NCBI RefSeq assembly: GCF_003473545.1
Contig: NZ_QUCM01000018.1
Span: 12,765-76,764 of the forward strand
From: Clostridium sp. AM22-11AC
GTDB taxonomy: Bacteria > Bacillota > Clostridia > Lachnospirales > Lachnospiraceae
Reading direction: 5' to 3'
Length of the DNA: 64,000 nucleotides
Below, in pieces: positions 8,580-18,064 of the stretch. Numbering within the stretch: the stretch's first letter is position 1; the number at the start of each line of letters is the position of its first letter. Position numbers and translations under genes: made by a program. Below the pieces are notes generated by a model. That model saw only the letters and a list, made by a program, of their open reading frames with translations, was not told the DNA's origin and did not search any database.

Positions 8580-10673
8580 TTATTCTTCCTTCGCAGCAGC
8601 CCTAGCTTCTACTTCGCGCTTCTGTACATCGCCAGGAGCCTGCTCGTAGCGGCTGAATTCATAGGAATAGTCTCCTAAACCACCGGTCATGGAACGAAGA
8701 TCGGTGTTGTAGCCGAACAATTCAGACATTGGAATGTCTGCTTCGATGACCTGTTTGCCGTGGTGGTCAGATTCCATACCTAATACACGGCCTCTTCTGC
8801 GGTTTAAGTCACCCATGATATCGCCGGTGAAGCGGTCAGGAGCAACAACCTTTAAGGAAGCAATCGGCTCTAAAAGCACTGGGTTTGCATCCATAAAGCC
8901 CTGTTTAAATGCCAGAATAGTAGCCATCTTAAATGCCATTTCTGAAGAGTCTACCGGATGATAAGAACCATCTAACAGAGTAGCCTTTAAGCCAACAACC
9001 GGATATCCAGCCAACGGTCCCTTAAGAACGCATTCCTGCAGTCCTTTTTCTACTGCCGGGAAGTAGTTCTTCGGTACGGATCCACCGAATACCTTCTCTT
9101 CAAAGGTGTATGGTGTCTCTAAATCGCCGGATGGCTCAAATTCCATGATAACATCACCGTACTGGCCATGTCCGCCGGACTGTTTCTTATGTTTGCCCTG
9201 TACTTTTACTTTCTTTCTTAAGGTCTCACGGAAAGCAAATTTCGGTTTGGACAGAACTACGTCTACTTTGTAGCGGGTCTGCAACTTGCTGATCACAACA
9301 TCTAACTGCTGATCGCCGATACCATAGATCAGGGACTGACGGTTTTCAGGATCATTCTTAACCTGTAAGGTCAGGTCTTCTTCCATCATACGTGCTAATG
9401 CGGTAGAAACCTTATCATCTTCGCCCTTATTAGCTGCCTTGTATGCCATATATGTATATGGTGTGGAGATCTGTGGTTTGTGGTAAACGATCGGAGCTGT
9501 ACGAACTGCCATGGTATCGCCGGTTCCGGTTACAGTCAGTTTTGCAACTGCGCCGATATCGCCGGCCTTTAACTCAGGAACTTCGATAACTTCCTTGCCG
9601 CGCATTACATAAACTTTACCGATCTTCTCTTCTGCATCTTTATTTACATTGTATACAACCGTATCGCCCTTTAAGGTACCAGTACAGATCTTCATCAGGG
9701 AATACTTTCCGATAAATGGATCTACGATGGTCTTAAATACTCTTGCAGAAAGGGATACGTCATCATTATATTTAGCGGTGAAACGCTCGCCTGTGGAAAC
9801 GTCTACACCGATACACTCAAAGTGATTTGGTGCCGGGAAGTATTTGTCAATAACCTGAAGGAGAACCTTAAAGCCCTGGCAGTTGATTCCGGAGCCCATC
9901 ATAACAGGTACGATGTCGCCTTCGATAACATGTGCTCTTAATGCACCTGAGATCTCTTCCTGTGTAAATTCTTCTCCCAGGAAATAACGTTCCATATATT
10001 CTTCACTGGTTTCTGCAACTGCCTCGATGAGGGCGTCTCTTGCGATGGTTAAGTTCTTCTGAACATAATCTGGAATCTCGCACTCAACATAATCACTGAG
10101 GTTTGTAAAGCGGCGGCCTGCCATCTTTACTACGTTTACGAAACCTACGAATTTTTCATTTTCACGGATTGGAAGCTGGAAAGGAGCGATCTTTCTTCCG
10201 AACTTTTTCTCCAGCTTTACAACCAGCTCACGATAGCTGGCGTGATCATCGTCCATATTAGTAACGAAGATCAGTCTTGGCAGATTGTACTTTTCGCACA
10301 TCTCCCATGCTCTTTCTGTACCAGGCTCGATACCTGCTTTACAGTTTACAACGATAATGGCTGCATCAGCAACGCTGATGGCTTCTTCTACTTCACCTAC
10401 GAAGTCAAAAAATCCGGGAGTATCCAGTAAGTTGACCTTAACCGATCCGTTCTCTCCCTGGTATTCCAGAGGAATCAGTGTGGTGGAAATGGAAAACTGT
10501 CTCTTGATCTCTTCTTTGTCATAATCACTAATAGTGTTTCCGTCAGCAACTTTGCCCATACGCTTGGTAACACCTGTGATCAAAGCCATTGCCTCCGCAA
10601 CTGTTGTCTTACCAGCGCCTCCATGCCCAAGTAATACAACGTTGCGGATTTGTTCAGTACCATATACGTTCAT
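8580..10673 (-). CDS. EF-G-like translational GTPase (paralogue type)
   Basis: 697 aa from the ATG at 10673, which has GGAGGG 6-8 nt upstream; a longer in-frame extension to 10772 lacks one. GTPase motifs: G1 GHGGAGKT (about residue 15), G3 DTPGFFDF (about 85), G4 TNMDDD (about 140). The switch I region reads IKRQFSISTTLIPLEY rather than the ERGITI of canonical EF-G, placing this in the EF-G-like (FusA2-type) group rather than the housekeeping factor; domains II-V follow, with HKKQSGGHGQYGDV and HPVDSSEMAFKMA typical of EF-G domains IV/V. No rpsL, rpsG or tuf is adjacent, again unlike canonical fusA. The role of this paralogue in translation is not established. Confidence 0.88.
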   Translation of the reverse strand: MNVYGTEQIRNVVLLGHGGAGKTTVAEAMALITGVTKRMGKVADGNTISDYDKEEIKRQFSISTTLIPLEYQGENGSVKVNLLDTPGFFDFVGEVEEAISVADAAIIVVNCKAGIEPGTERAWEMCEKYNLPRLIFVTNMDDDHASYRELVVKLEKKFGRKIAPFQLPIRENEKFVGFVNVVKMAGRRFTNLSDYVECEIPDYVQKNLTIARDALIEAVAETSEEYMERYFLGEEFTQEEISGALRAHVIEGDIVPVMMGSGINCQGFKVLLQVIDKYFPAPNHFECIGVDVSTGERFTAKYNDDVSLSARVFKTIVDPFIGKYSLMKICTGTLKGDTVVYNVNKDAEEKIGKVYVMRGKEVIEVPELKAGDIGAVAKLTVTGTGDTMAVRTAPIVYHKPQISTPYTYMAYKAANKGEDDKVSTALARMMEEDLTLQVKNDPENRQSLIYGIGDQQLDVVISKLQTRYKVDVVLSKPKFAFRETLRKKVKVQGKHKKQSGGHGQYGDVIMEFEPSGDLETPYTFEEKVFGGSVPKNYFPAVEKGLQECVLKGPLAGYPVVGLKATLLDGSYHPVDSSEMAFKMATILAFKQGFMDANPVLLEPIASLKVVAPDRFTGDIMGDLNRRRGRVLGMESDHHGKQVIEADIPMSELFGYNTDLRSMTGGLGDYSYEFSRYEQAPGDVQKREVEARAAAKEE

Positions 10674-10867
10674 AAACTTCCCTCCTGTACACTTTATTTG
10701 TGCGAAACAACTGTAATATGTGCTTCGTCTTTGCCATGTGTACATTCTACTATATTTTTCTGAAATATTCAAGTTTTTTTGTTAAATTCTACACAACATT
10801 TTTCCAAAACATTCCAGATATTTTGATTTAAGTCACCACATGTTCCTGTTTTTCTCATCTTTAACCG

Positions 10868-13015
10868 TCATTTTGCCTTAATTGCCTCTTCAAATTCGCT
10901 AAAAAAGTCCTGTTTCAACATAAAACGGTCGATCATGCCATTATTCAGATACCACTGAACATCACTTCCGTCCTGTTCTGATAACAATAAAAGACGGATC
11001 TCCGGATTCATCCGGCGGATCATTTCACATAACTCGATTCCATTCATCATGGGAAGAACTTCATCTGCAATGATCAGGCCATAAAAAGAAGGCGTTTTCT
11101 GTACCCGGTCAAGGAGGGCTGCCGGATGGGTATAAACTTCGATCTGCCCAGTCTTTTCAAATTTTTTCCCTTTATAAGCAGACATCCTGGCATCTTCTGA
11201 TATAATAGCGATCCTGGATACAGATTTTAAACGTTTTCTAAGATTGCCTTCCTCTTCTGAACTACTTTTGGGGATCATAAGCAAAAAGGTCGTTCCTTCT
11301 CCCTGACGGCTTTCTACCTCAATCTTTCCCCCTACAGACGCAATGATATTTCTTACCACGGAAAGCCCCAGTCCCGTTCCCTGTCTGGAACCTTTTGTTG
11401 TATAAAATGGCTCGAAGATCTTCTTTTGCACATCTTCCGGGATCCCGCATCCTGTATCAGAAATACGCAGGCAAAGCTGGTCTGTTCCCATTTCAGCTAA
11501 TTCCACTGTCAGTTCTTTTTTATCAGACTGTTCCATTGCCTGAAATGCATTTTTGCACAGATTCATCAGGATATGTTCTGCCATTCCTTGTCTTACAAGA
11601 GCATACTGAGGTGTATCAGGAATTTTTGTTTTTAATGTAATGGCTGCCGGAACCAATTGTCGTACTACTGACATGGCCTTTCTTACTTCCTGTGCAAAAT
11701 CCAGCCGTTCTAACCGGATCCCTGTATCCTGTCTTGAAAATGCCAGCAGCTTTTTTGACAGATCTGATGCCTTATCTACGGAATCTGTGATCTCATGGAT
11801 CATCTGCCGGTTTTCTTCTGATATGGTATCATCGTTCTCCAGAAGTTCCGAATAGATCAGGACCGGGGTCAGATAATTATTAAATTCATGTGCTATATGG
11901 CTTGCCATCATGCCAAGAGACTGTATTCTCTGGTAATGGCGGATCTCATCATTTTTCTTTGCCACCATCTCCATTCCCTGGTTTATTTCCTTAAGGTACG
12001 CTATTTCCCTGTACTGTGATATGGTACGGAACCGGTTATAAAGAATGTATACCGTTGCCGTGATCAGCAGCACCATATATAAAACAGCGATCCCCACCAG
12101 GATCTCCATCATAGTATCTAAAGGTTGGGAAAGCTCTGTTAAAGGGATCGTAGAATTCACGATCCAACGTTCTCCCTGAATATAGATCGCCTGAAACGCA
12201 GCCACTCTTTTTACTGCTTTTAGTTCCGGATTATCCCATATATAAGTATGGATCAGGCCTGCGCCCTTATCTTCTTTATTTTGTCTTTCCAGCCATTGTT
12301 TCAGATCATCCAGATCCAACTGTGTATACATTTTTTGCCGGTCTTCTAATGCCTCCAGACCAATCTGGCTTTTTACATGATGCATGATAATATAGGTATC
12401 CTGGTCCTTAACAATAGAGTATCCGCCCTTTCCGATCTTTACAGGCTCTACGATCTGACGGTACAGCTGTTCCAGATCCATAGAAAGAACAAGATCATAA
12501 ACAGCTCCATTTGCTTCAACCTGCTTTTCTATGTACATTTCATACCAGCCTGTTTCTTCTGATATCTTTTTTCCCGTGATCTGTGCATTCGTGGCATGTC
12601 CCGCCGGAGTATGTTCTGCCTCAGCAGCTTCGTAAAAAGGCTCTGTACCTGCTTTATAAAGGATCTGCCTGCCATCAGGACATATCAGACGGATCCAGTT
12701 ATACAATTTCTCATTTTTATCCAGAAAATAGGATATTTTCCGGTTCATCTGCATTTTTTCCCCTAAAAGCCCATTTTCTGATGAGTAAAAAAGGTCGATC
12801 TGCTCCAGCTGTTCATTAAGGAACATGTCAAGATTATTTCCTATGATCCCGGCTATGGTAAGCAGCTGGCTTTCCTCTGTATGGATTACCTGCTCTTTAT
12901 AACGCTTATAAAATTCTGCACAGGATAATGCCATAACCAGTGACAGAAACACTACCAGAAAAACAGCGCCTATTGCTGCCTGTCTTTTTCCTTTTGTTTC
13001 CTTGATCCATTTCAT
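10868..13015 (-). CDS. Hybrid sensor histidine kinase with C-terminal receiver
   Basis: 715 aa membrane protein. TM1 is at about residues 14-33 and TM2 at about 300-325; the ~265 residues between them form an extracellular sensor, probably dCache-like. The kinase follows: H-box MMASHIAHEFNN (His near 375), N-box LMNLCKNAFQAM, G1 DTGCGIPEDV, F-box KIFEPFYTTK and G2 GTGLGLSVV. The last ~120 residues are a receiver domain with its acidic pair (SED), phosphoacceptor Asp (LIIADEVLPMMNG), Ser (LLLSEQ) and Lys (FMLKQD) all present, so it looks functional. It starts 6 nt after the response-regulator gene. The signal is unknown; the citrate transporter immediately upstream suggests a carboxylate. Confidence 0.88.
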   Translation of the reverse strand: MKWIKETKGKRQAAIGAVFLVVFLSLVMALSCAEFYKRYKEQVIHTEESQLLTIAGIIGNNLDMFLNEQLEQIDLFYSSENGLLGEKMQMNRKISYFLDKNEKLYNWIRLICPDGRQILYKAGTEPFYEAAEAEHTPAGHATNAQITGKKISEETGWYEMYIEKQVEANGAVYDLVLSMDLEQLYRQIVEPVKIGKGGYSIVKDQDTYIIMHHVKSQIGLEALEDRQKMYTQLDLDDLKQWLERQNKEDKGAGLIHTYIWDNPELKAVKRVAAFQAIYIQGERWIVNSTIPLTELSQPLDTMMEILVGIAVLYMVLLITATVYILYNRFRTISQYREIAYLKEINQGMEMVAKKNDEIRHYQRIQSLGMMASHIAHEFNNYLTPVLIYSELLENDDTISEENRQMIHEITDSVDKASDLSKKLLAFSRQDTGIRLERLDFAQEVRKAMSVVRQLVPAAITLKTKIPDTPQYALVRQGMAEHILMNLCKNAFQAMEQSDKKELTVELAEMGTDQLCLRISDTGCGIPEDVQKKIFEPFYTTKGSRQGTGLGLSVVRNIIASVGGKIEVESRQGEGTTFLLMIPKSSSEEEGNLRKRLKSVSRIAIISEDARMSAYKGKKFEKTGQIEVYTHPAALLDRVQKTPSFYGLIIADEVLPMMNGIELCEMIRRMNPEIRLLLLSEQDGSDVQWYLNNGMIDRFMLKQDFFSEFEEAIKAK

Positions 13016-13021
13016 TTTTTA

Positions 13022-13714
13022 TCAGACCTCCAGCATATATCCGATTCCCCGTATTGTTTTTAAATATTTAGGTTCTTTTGGATTTTCCTCGATCTTGCTT
13101 CTGATCCGCTTAATATAAACCGTGATCGTATTATCATCTACCACTGCCTCATTCCACACCTGGCTGTAAAGCTGTGCCTTTGTGAATACCTGTCCCGGAT
13201 GCTCTAACAGAAAGCGGAATAGCGCCTGTTCCCTTGCTGTAAAATTCAGGGAGACTCCGTTTTTTAAACACTCCATTTTCAAAGTGTCCACAGCAAAGGG
13301 ACCTTTATGGATCCTTGCTTCCGATGCCTGACTGTATATCTGGTTTCTCCGGATCAATGCTTTTGCTGTCTGTATCAGCACAGAAGTATGAAATGGTTTT
13401 GTCAGATAACTGTCTGCCCCGAATCCCAGCCCCAGCACCTGGTCCATCTCATCTGACTTTCCAGAAAGCATCATCACCGGTGTATGATCTCCCCAAGCCC
13501 GCATAGTCTGTAATACCTGATAGCCGCTGACATTTTCCATCATCACATCCAGGATCACCAGATCGAAATGTTTCTGTTTTAGTAAATCTAACGCTGTACT
13601 GCCATCAGCTGCTTCTGTTACATGCATTCCTTCCCTGGTCAAAGCCGTCCGTACAGCCAGACGGATTGCTCTTTCATCATCTACCATCAATATTTCTTCC
13701 GTATTCATGTTCAT
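13022..13714 (-). CDS. OmpR/PhoB-family response regulator
   Basis: 230 aa: receiver domain (residues 5-120: VDDE acidic pair, phosphoacceptor in LVILDVMMENVSG, MMLSGKSD, YLTKPF) and a C-terminal winged helix (residues 135-230) with the VWNEAVVDDNTITVYIKRIRSKIE recognition region. It forms a two-gene operon with the hybrid kinase. Its targets may include the CitMHS gene just upstream, whose promoter region has paired inverted repeats. Confidence 0.92.
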   Translation of the reverse strand: MNMNTEEILMVDDERAIRLAVRTALTREGMHVTEAADGSTALDLLKQKHFDLVILDVMMENVSGYQVLQTMRAWGDHTPVMMLSGKSDEMDQVLGLGFGADSYLTKPFHTSVLIQTAKALIRRNQIYSQASEARIHKGPFAVDTLKMECLKNGVSLNFTAREQALFRFLLEHPGQVFTKAQLYSQVWNEAVVDDNTITVYIKRIRSKIEENPKEPKYLKTIRGIGYMLEV

Positions 13715-13779
13715 TTCCCCATTCTATTTTTTGCTCTTTCAAGCGCATTTGTACCTATAAAAGAGTATAGCAAATATAT

Positions 13780-13830
13780 AAAAATAAGACCATAACCGGC
13801 TGGCTTTTTCTCACAGCCGGTTATGGTCTT
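13780..13830 (-). terminator. Terminator after the CitMHS transporter gene
   Basis: A 15-bp perfect stem (GACCATAACCGGCTG at 13788-13802, its complement at 13814-13828) is followed on the minus strand by TTATTTTTA. It also has a short T run on the plus strand, so it could work both ways. Confidence 0.85.
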
Positions 13831-13867
13831 TTGTGTTCTTACTATGCTTTTATGGTCTTACTGTCTC

Positions 13868-15169
13868 TTATAAACTTATGATCCCTAAAATTACTCCCAG
13901 TACTAACATGATCAGGCTTACCACATAATAGGGCGGAATGCTGAATTTCATATGATCCTTTAATTCTGTTCCTGTCAATCCGATAGCCAGATAAGTAGCC
14001 GGGACAAGGGGACTTACCATTAGCGCCAGATTCTTTCCGATCAGCATGGTAAGTGCTGTGTTCAGGGATGCAACCCCGTATGTTTCGCCAACCTGCATGA
14101 CCAGAGGCATGATGCCGTAAAAATATGCATCGGTTCCCACACAAAGGCCAAAAGGAAGGGCAAGGATACCAAAAATAATGTGGATGTATTTTCCCATAGC
14201 TGCAGGAATGACCGCCATGATCGCATTTGCCATTGCTTCCAGCATTCCTGTTCCATCAAAAATACCTACCATAGCGCCTGCCGCAAACAAGGTTGCTGAA
14301 ATGATCAGTGCTGCCGGAGCATGCTTCTTTACCAGTTTATCCTGGATCTTCTGATCCGGGTAGTTTACTGCCAGTAAAACACAAAGTCCTAACATAAAGA
14401 TCACATAGGATTTTCCTACACCAGTTGATAATGCTGCGATCACAGCAACCGTAAGAAGGAAATTAAAGATCAGATATCCTCTGGATTTTTTCAGTGCTTC
14501 TGTTTCTGCCTTTTCTTTTTCATTTGTCTCAACTTCTACACCTTTTCCTGCACCGGCACCCTTTTTTACCGCGTACATTCCAAGCAAAACGGCGATCACA
14601 CTATTCATGACCAGACCAACAATCTGAAGCGGGATCAGCATATGCCACAACTCTGTTGCGTCCATCTGAAGTACAGTTGCCGCCCTTGCTGTAGGTCCGC
14701 CCCATGGAAGCAGATTCATGACACCCATACAGGCTCCGGTAATACACAGTAAGATCCGGGCATCAATATTCATTCTCTTGTATACTGGATACATTGCCGG
14801 GATCGTAATCAGAACTGTTACAGCGGTGGTTCCATCCAAATGGGCAATGGTTGCGATCATTGCAGTTACCACAGTAACTGCGATCACATTATTTCCAGCC
14901 TTTTTTACAAGCCAGTTTACGATCACGTCAAACAATCCTGTATCAGACAAAACCCCAAAATAAATAACAGAAAAAATAAACAAAATACCATTACTGGTAG
15001 TTGTCTTAATGCCATCTGCAATAAATCCCAGAATGTCTGTAGGAACAAACCCCAGGATCAGGGCTGAGATGGTTGGGACGATAGCCAATACTACAATAGG
15101 TGACATTTTCCCCTTTAAAAGAAGGGCTACGATCACGATGATCATTAAAAATCCAATTGCTGCTGCCAT
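13868..15169 (-). CDS. CitMHS-family citrate transporter
   Basis: 433 aa. The ATG at 15169 is preferred because AGGAGG is 7-8 nt upstream and overlaps the alternative start at 15187. About 11-12 hydrophobic segments are visible, with the CitMHS hallmarks IAHLDGTTAVTVLITIPAMYP (about residue 110) and MNLLPWGGPTARA (about 150). The family imports citrate, generally complexed with a divalent metal, with protons. Citrate taken up could feed the hydratase/IDH genes elsewhere in the window. It is transcribed toward the two-component system but separated from it by a strong terminator. Confidence 0.88.
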   Translation of the reverse strand: MAAAIGFLMIIVIVALLLKGKMSPIVVLAIVPTISALILGFVPTDILGFIADGIKTTTSNGILFIFSVIYFGVLSDTGLFDVIVNWLVKKAGNNVIAVTVVTAMIATIAHLDGTTAVTVLITIPAMYPVYKRMNIDARILLCITGACMGVMNLLPWGGPTARAATVLQMDATELWHMLIPLQIVGLVMNSVIAVLLGMYAVKKGAGAGKGVEVETNEKEKAETEALKKSRGYLIFNFLLTVAVIAALSTGVGKSYVIFMLGLCVLLAVNYPDQKIQDKLVKKHAPAALIISATLFAAGAMVGIFDGTGMLEAMANAIMAVIPAAMGKYIHIIFGILALPFGLCVGTDAYFYGIMPLVMQVGETYGVASLNTALTMLIGKNLALMVSPLVPATYLAIGLTGTELKDHMKFSIPPYYVVSLIMLVLGVILGIISL

Positions 15170-15235
15170 AATTTTTTCCTCCTTCATTTGTATTTTATTT
15201 TATACATACAAAATTAAATGATCATGACTCTAAAA

Positions 15236-15279
15236 TGACAGTTTTGTCATAATTGAATTACGGTTCCGTCATGTGACGG
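15236..15279. promoter_or_regulatory. Paired inverted repeats upstream of the CitMHS gene
   Basis: Two inverted repeats, TGACA-N4-TGTCA (15236-15249) and CCGTCA-N2-TGACGG (15266-15279), have centres about 30 bp apart in the divergent intergenic region. They could be regulator sites for the transporter gene. Confidence 0.4.
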
Positions 15280-15289
15280 TCTGCTTTTC

Positions 15290-15318
15290 TTGCAATTCCT
15301 TACGGAGATTGTTAAAAT
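15290..15318 (+). promoter_or_regulatory. Predicted promoter of the UvrA-like gene
   Basis: TTGCAA and TAAAAT separated by 17 nt, 35 nt before the start codon. Confidence 0.55.
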
Positions 15319-15352
15319 AGTTGCAGAATAATGAGAAAGGTATGCACATTTT

Positions 15353-17857
15353 ATGTCTGAAAATAAAACCTTTAAAAGCAATATACAGAAAATACAGATC
15401 CGCGGCGCCCGGGTGCATAATCTTAAAAATATCAATGTAGACGTACCCTTAAACCAGATCGTAGCCATTGCCGGTGTCTCCGGCTCCGGAAAGTCCTCTC
15501 TGGCTTTAGGCGTACTATATGCAGAGGGCTCCAGACGCTATCTGGAGTCTCTTTCTACCTATACAAGAAGGCGCATGACCCAGGCATCCAAAGCCAGTGT
15601 GGATGAGATCTTACATGTTCCCGCTGCTCTCGCCCTGCATCAGCGTCCCGGCGTTCCCGGCATCCGAAGCACCTTTGGAACCGGTACAGAACTTTTAAAC
15701 AGCCTGCGCCTGATGTATTCCCGTCTGGCTTCCCACTGCTGTCCAAATGGACATTATCTGGCTCCCACACTGGCAGTGGCTGCCGGAAAAGAACTGGTCT
15801 GCCCTGAATGCGGCATCCACTTTTTTGCTCCTTCTGCAGAGGAACTGGCATTTAACAGCCAGGGAGCCTGCCGCACCTGCAATGGAACGGGAACGGTTCG
15901 CACCGTAGACTTAAATACCCTGGTGCCAGATGACTCCTTAACCATTGACGAAGGGGCTGTGGCTCCCTGGAATACTCTTATGTGGTCTTTGATGACCGAT
16001 GTATGCCGGGAAATGGGTGTGCGCACCGATGTGCCTTTTAAGGAATTAACAGAAAAGGAAAAAGACATCGTTTTCCATGGACCTGCTGAGAAAAAACATA
16101 TTTTCTATCACGCCAAAAACTCCAATCAGGCAGGAGAACTGGATTTTACCTACTTTAACGCTGTCTACACCGTAGAAAATGCTCTTTCCAAAGTAAAAGA
16201 TGAAAAAGGTATGAAGCGGGTGGAGAAGTTTTTAAAAGAAGATGCATGCCCGGACTGCCATGGTTCCCGTTTAAATGAACGGGCCAGAGCGCCGAAATTA
16301 CAGGGGATCACTCTTGATAAAGCCTGTGAAATGACCTTATCCCAGCTGATCACATGGGTGGACAATGTTCCCAGTTCTCTCCCAGCGGAAATGGTGCCAA
16401 TGGCAGAAAGCATCTGCGACTCCTTCCAGACAGCTGCAAAACGGCTTATGGAGCTGGGACTTGGCTATCTCTCCTTAGACCGGGCTGCTTCTACTCTTTC
16501 TACAGGGGAGCGCCAGAGAATGCAGTTAGCCAGAGCCGTGAGAAACCGAACCACAGGTGTCCTCTATGTACTGGACGAGCCGTCCATTGGACTCCACCCG
16601 GTAAATATCGTTGGACTGACAGGGGTTATGGATGATCTGATCGCTGACGGAAATTCCGTTATTTTAGTAGACCATGACACACAGATCTTATCCCATGCAG
16701 ACTGGCTCATTGAAATGGGGCCGGAAGCAGGCGCAAAAGGGGGACAGGTGATCGCAGAAGGGACTATTTCTGATATTGTGGAAAATAAAGTATCCCGCAT
16801 CGGTGCTTTTCTAAAGCCGGGATACGCCAAACGCCTGCGTCCGGTGATCCAGGAAAATGACCTGTTTGAACATGGGGCCATCTCCCTTTCTACCGGTGCC
16901 ATCCATACAGTAAAACCACTTAAGGTAAATATCCCCAAAGGCCGTCTTACCGTTGTAACCGGTGTTTCCGGTTCTGGAAAGACCACTCTTATTCTGGAAA
17001 GCCTTGTTCCCGGCATAGAGGCAGCTATTGCAAAAACGCCTCTGCCTTCCCATGTCCTTTCTGTGGACCCGGCAGGTATTTCCCAGGTAAAACTGATCGA
17101 TGCAACTCCTATTGGCATCAATGTCCGCTCCACTGCTGCTACTTATGCCAATGTCCACGATGAACTGCGAAAAGTATTTGCAAAAACGGCAGATGCCAAA
17201 AACATGGGATATAAAGCTGGTGATTTTTCCTATAATACAGGAAAGCTTCGCTGCCCCGTATGTGACGGCACCGGCCAGGTCAGCCTGGACGTACAGTTTC
17301 TGCCCGATGTGGACATTCCATGCCCGGAGTGCAGAGGTTCCAGATATTCCAAAGAGGCATCTCTTATTAAATACACGAATAAAAAAGGGCAAAGTGTTTC
17401 TCTCCCGGAACTTATGGACATGGACATCCATACAGCCCTTGAAGCCTGCGATGACCTCAAACTGGTAAAACAGCGGCTCACTGTGTTAAAAGAGCTTGGA
17501 CTTGGATACCTGACTTTAGGAGAAGAAACACCCAGTCTTTCCGGCGGTGAGGCCCAGAGACTGAAATTGGCAAGCGAAATGGGCAAGCTGCAAAATGACT
17601 CCCTGTTTATCTTTGATGAACCTACCATTGGGCTGCATCCTCTGGATGTGCAGACTCTCCTTAAGGTATTTCAGACCCTGATCGAAAATGGAGCAACTGT
17701 TGTGGTCATTGAACATGACCTGGATGTGATCCGCAATGCTGACTATATTATTGATATGGGACCTGGAGGCGGAGCAGACGGCGGCCGTATCGTTGCCTGC
17801 GAGACACCGGAACAGCTTGCAAAAGATCCAAACAGCCAGACCGGCCGCTATTTATAG
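15353..17857 (+). CDS. UvrA paralogue lacking the UvrB-binding domain
   Basis: 834 aa tandem ABC ATPase, about 110 shorter than excinuclease UvrA. First Walker A GVSGSGKSS is near residue 45 and the second, GVSGSGKTT, near 540; both signature motifs (LSTGERQRMQLARA, LSGGEAQRLKLASE) and both Walker B DEP motifs are present. Two zinc modules with CxxC pairs are retained (CRTCNGTG / CPDCHGSR and CPVCDGTG / CPECRGSR). Between CCPNGH and FNSQGACRTC there are only ~50 residues where canonical UvrA has ~150 carrying the UvrB-interaction domain. It therefore resembles the UvrA2/DrrC-type paralogues linked to tolerance of DNA-binding compounds; it probably does not load UvrB. No uvrB or uvrC is nearby. 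Confidence 0.85.
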   Translation: MSENKTFKSNIQKIQIRGARVHNLKNINVDVPLNQIVAIAGVSGSGKSSLALGVLYAEGSRRYLESLSTYTRRRMTQASKASVDEILHVPAALALHQRPGVPGIRSTFGTGTELLNSLRLMYSRLASHCCPNGHYLAPTLAVAAGKELVCPECGIHFFAPSAEELAFNSQGACRTCNGTGTVRTVDLNTLVPDDSLTIDEGAVAPWNTLMWSLMTDVCREMGVRTDVPFKELTEKEKDIVFHGPAEKKHIFYHAKNSNQAGELDFTYFNAVYTVENALSKVKDEKGMKRVEKFLKEDACPDCHGSRLNERARAPKLQGITLDKACEMTLSQLITWVDNVPSSLPAEMVPMAESICDSFQTAAKRLMELGLGYLSLDRAASTLSTGERQRMQLARAVRNRTTGVLYVLDEPSIGLHPVNIVGLTGVMDDLIADGNSVILVDHDTQILSHADWLIEMGPEAGAKGGQVIAEGTISDIVENKVSRIGAFLKPGYAKRLRPVIQENDLFEHGAISLSTGAIHTVKPLKVNIPKGRLTVVTGVSGSGKTTLILESLVPGIEAAIAKTPLPSHVLSVDPAGISQVKLIDATPIGINVRSTAATYANVHDELRKVFAKTADAKNMGYKAGDFSYNTGKLRCPVCDGTGQVSLDVQFLPDVDIPCPECRGSRYSKEASLIKYTNKKGQSVSLPELMDMDIHTALEACDDLKLVKQRLTVLKELGLGYLTLGEETPSLSGGEAQRLKLASEMGKLQNDSLFIFDEPTIGLHPLDVQTLLKVFQTLIENGATVVVIEHDLDVIRNADYIIDMGPGGGADGGRIVACETPEQLAKDPNSQTGRYL

Positions 17858-17865
17858 CATGAGTT

Positions 17866-17920
17866 ACATAAAAGCGTAAAAGTTTAAAGCATTAAAGTGT
17901 TGACTTTTACGCTTTTATGT
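17866..17920. repeat. 18-bp perfect inverted repeat before aroF
   Basis: ACATAAAAGCGTAAAAGT (17866-17883) and its exact complement (17903-17920) are separated by 19 nt, just after the UvrA-like stop. There is no T run on either side, and the right arm overlaps a predicted promoter (17900-17928), so it may be an operator or cruciform as well as a weak terminator. Confidence 0.6.
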
Positions 17921-17928
17921 ATTAAACT
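17900..17928 (+). promoter_or_regulatory. Predicted promoter of aroF-tyrA-aroA
   Basis: TTGACT and TAAACT separated by 17 nt; the predicted leader is about 130 nt. No T-box GTGGNACCGCGG motif is present in that leader. Confidence 0.55.
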
Positions 17929-18064
17929 GTCTGCAAGTTAAGAGATACCTGGATTGAAAAAGCACATCATGCTCACCGCAATCCGATATCTGGTAAAAAG
18001 GGGCATCTAACATACAGAGCCGATATACAAGAAACCATTATGCGGATAAGGAGTATAACAGACT

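Noticed and set aside
15353..17857. Housekeeping excinuclease UvrA
   Set aside because: About 110 residues too short, lacks the UvrB-binding segment, and no uvrB is adjacent.
17929..18064. Possible T-box or other riboswitch before aroF
   Set aside because: No GTGGNACCGCGG core, no specifier-like stem and no terminator before the start codon.
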